Source of the DNA: Natronohydrobacter sp.
GTDB taxonomy: Bacteria > Pseudomonadota > Alphaproteobacteria > Rhodobacterales > Rhodobacteraceae
Length of the DNA stretch: 7,753 bases
Direction: 5' to 3'
Assembly: GCA_007123015.1 (NCBI GenBank)
Contig: SKSL01000116.1
Coordinates: forward strand, 1-7,753
Shown: positions 6,425-7,753 of the stretch, piece after piece
How positions within the stretch are numbered: position 1 is the stretch's first letter
Layout: the number at the start of each line of letters is the position of its first letter
Position numbers and translations under genes: made by a program
Notes under the pieces: model-generated
Seen by the model: the letters and a program-made list of their open reading frames with translations, nothing else
Databases searched by the model: none
Told to the model about the DNA's origin: nothing

Positions 6425-6453
6425 TTGACACAGCGCGGTCAGCACCCTAGCTT
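6425..6453 (+). promoter_or_regulatory. Strong candidate promoter upstream of the 258-aa gene
   Basis: A perfect TTGACA (6425-6430), a 17-base spacer and TAGCTT (6448-6453; TA and final T match). It starts 5 bases after the glycosyltransferase stop. The expected start near 6460 leaves a leader of about 20 bases with AGGAG at 6468-6472. It suggests that the last two genes can be transcribed separately from the glycosyltransferase gene. Confidence 0.6.
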
Positions 6454-6480
6454 TCGCGTCGCATATCAGGAGCAACAGCA

Positions 6481-7257
6481 GTGCAGGACAGCATCGGGGA
6501 CTTCGCGGTGGCGGGCGATTTTGGAACCGATGTGTTCCGCCGGGTCGATGATCGCAACCAGCGCCGCTACCGCTACGAATGCGTGGCCACTGTGACAGAT
6601 GACAGCCGGATCCTTGCGCATACGGACTATGCGGAAAAGCACCCCAAGCGCATACGCGCGGCGGCCGAACGGTTTGCAGCGGCTGGTTACCTTCAGGTGC
6701 CCTTCGCATTGGGCAAGCCTGCGGACTACCCACGCGCCACGGCCAGCAGATCCACGCCCGAGGTGTTTCTCTATCTCGATTTCTTCCGCCTGTGGCAGAT
6801 CGCCGAGCAGGAAATCACCCGGATGCGCGGCATTGCTGAAACCGGGGCAAGCTGCACGATCCCCGAAATCTCTGGCGCGCTGCGTCTGGTGCTGGATTTC
6901 AACCGGGTCCGTGATGGCCGGACGCTGTTCGAGGGTTTCACGCCGCGACTGAAAGCAATCGCGGCCACGGGCAAGGATGATCGCTGGCAGAATGCGGGGT
7001 ATGCGCTGCGGATGGTGGGCGACTTGCATATGCGCGCAGCAGAGCCGAAAGTGGCACTGTCGGCTTATGAAGCGGCGATTTTGCTCGGCGATAATCCGCA
7101 TCGGCGCAGTCTGGCGATCAAGGCCGCCCATGCTGCCGATGCGCGCACGGAAACCTTGCGGCATCTGGAAGCGTATCAGCAACGCTGGACCCTGCCTGAC
7201 AAGCTGTACGCCATCCGCAAGAGCCTTTTGCCGCAACCCTCCGGAGATCCCGCGTGA
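6481..7257 (+). CDS. Unrecognised 258-aa protein with TPR-like C-terminal helices
   Basis: The frame starts at GTG 6481, with AGGAG at 6468-6472 and 8 bases between, and runs to TGA at 7255-7257. I do not recognise the family. The N-terminal part (1-60) is mixed, with a basic, tyrosine-rich stretch (RRVDDRNQRRYRYE, 20-33). Residues 93-120 and 130-165 look helical. Residues about 171-206 (from NAGYALRMVGDLHM to LLGDNP) follow the small/aromatic/Ala pattern of a tetratricopeptide-like repeat, followed by two more amphipathic helices to about residue 250. There is no signal peptide, membrane segment or clear catalytic motif. The sulfotransferase gene starts inside its last codons (GTGA overlap), so the two products are probably made together. 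A helper or scaffold for the sulfotransferase or glycosyltransferase is possible but unproven. Confidence 0.8.
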   Translation: MQDSIGDFAVAGDFGTDVFRRVDDRNQRRYRYECVATVTDDSRILAHTDYAEKHPKRIRAAAERFAAAGYLQVPFALGKPADYPRATASRSTPEVFLYLDFFRLWQIAEQEITRMRGIAETGASCTIPEISGALRLVLDFNRVRDGRTLFEGFTPRLKAIAATGKDDRWQNAGYALRMVGDLHMRAAEPKVALSAYEAAILLGDNPHRRSLAIKAAHAADARTETLRHLEAYQQRWTLPDKLYAIRKSLLPQPSGDPA

Positions 7258-7753
7258 CCGACACCGCCCGCGAAAACTGCGCTGATATTCTGTGTATCGG
7301 GACGCAGAAAGCCTCGACCAGTTGGCTGCATCATGTGCTGAACGCGCATCCGATGACCTATGCCTTCCCGAATATGGAACCTGTGACATCGACCAACAAG
7401 GAGGCGCATTTCTGGGATTGGAACCATGCGCGCGGGGCCGAGTGGTATCGGGGGCTCATGACCCCGCCAGAGCCAGAGCGCCTGTCGATGGATTTCACGC
7501 CGGAATATGCGCTGATGTCAGATGCGCAGATCGCGGAATGCAAGGCGCTGAACCCGACGGCCAAGGTGATCTATGTCTTGCGCGACCCTTTGGCGCGGGC
7601 CGTGTCGGCGCTGCGGATGCATGTGCTGTGGCGCACCAACAGTGCTGACAAGGACGCTGTCGAAATCGCCTTTGACGACACGTTTCTGAAGCTTCTGAAA
7701 GAGGCGCGGGTCTTCGACATGAGTGCCTATGTCTGGAACCATCAGCGCTGGGC
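7254..7753 (+). CDS. PAPS-dependent sulfotransferase, 5' part only
   Basis: The frame opens at GTG 7254, overlapping the previous stop by four bases (GTGA), and is still open at the window end (166 codons seen). GGAGA at 7243-7247 serves as ribosome site. The PAPS 5'-phosphosulfate loop is IGTQKASTSWL (residues 15-25) with the conserved Lys19. KEAHFWD (49-55) and the DFTPEYAL block (80-87) are also typical. The 3'-phosphate-binding motif is VIYVLRDPLARAVSAL (105-120) with Arg110 and Ser118. The family transfers sulfate from PAPS to hydroxyl or amino groups of glycans and other acceptors. The acceptor here cannot be told, but the upstream glycosyltransferase points to a glycan. There is no signal peptide or membrane anchor in the visible part. 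The C-terminal third is outside the window. Confidence 0.9.
   Translation, partial: MTDTARENCADILCIGTQKASTSWLHHVLNAHPMTYAFPNMEPVTSTNKEAHFWDWNHARGAEWYRGLMTPPEPERLSMDFTPEYALMSDAQIAECKALNPTAKVIYVLRDPLARAVSALRMHVLWRTNSADKDAVEIAFDDTFLKLLKEARVFDMSAYVWNHQRW

Noticed and set aside
1..7753. CRISPR array, tRNA/rRNA genes, insertion sequences, attachment sites
   Set aside because: No regularly spaced repeats, cloverleaf-like genes, transposase motifs or terminal repeats were seen on either strand.

Overview
The window looks like a piece of a high-GC alphaproteobacterial chromosome, most likely from the Rhodobacterales (Rhodobacter/Roseobacter group). The reasons are the PHB-type phaA-phaB pair, the sequence character of the proteins, the short overlapping genes, and GTG starts used beside good Shine-Dalgarno sites. 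No phage, transposon, integron, CRISPR, tRNA or rRNA signal was seen. The genus cannot be fixed from the sequence alone.

Left part (1-1453, + strand): the 3' end of an acetyl-CoA acetyltransferase gene (phaA) followed by a complete acetoacetyl-CoA reductase gene (phaB). These are the first two steps from acetyl-CoA to (R)-3-hydroxybutyryl-CoA, the monomer of polyhydroxybutyrate. A strong hairpin sits between the two genes. A two-way terminator closes the unit and also serves the convergent gene.

Middle (1477-3703, - strand): an NAD-salvage pair. pncA (nicotinamidase) overlaps pncB (nicotinate phosphoribosyltransferase) by one base (TGATG), so nicotinamide is deamidated and then converted to nicotinate mononucleotide by adjacent products. 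Downstream lies a 55-codon gene for a small YdcH/DUF465-type helical protein. Divergent from pncA is trhO (3746-4672, +), a rhodanese-fold tRNA U34 hydroxylase. Its best promoter lies so close to the ATG that the mRNA may be leaderless.

Right part (4722-7753, + strand): a less conserved block that looks accessory. It holds a family 2 glycosyltransferase with an added coiled coil and an unrecognised C-terminal domain, an unrecognised 258-residue protein with a TPR-like helical segment, and the first 166 codons of a PAPS-dependent sulfotransferase that overlaps the previous gene by four bases. All three probably start with GTG. Together they suggest synthesis or sulfation of a surface or exported glycan. 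This is the part of the window most likely to hold something undescribed.
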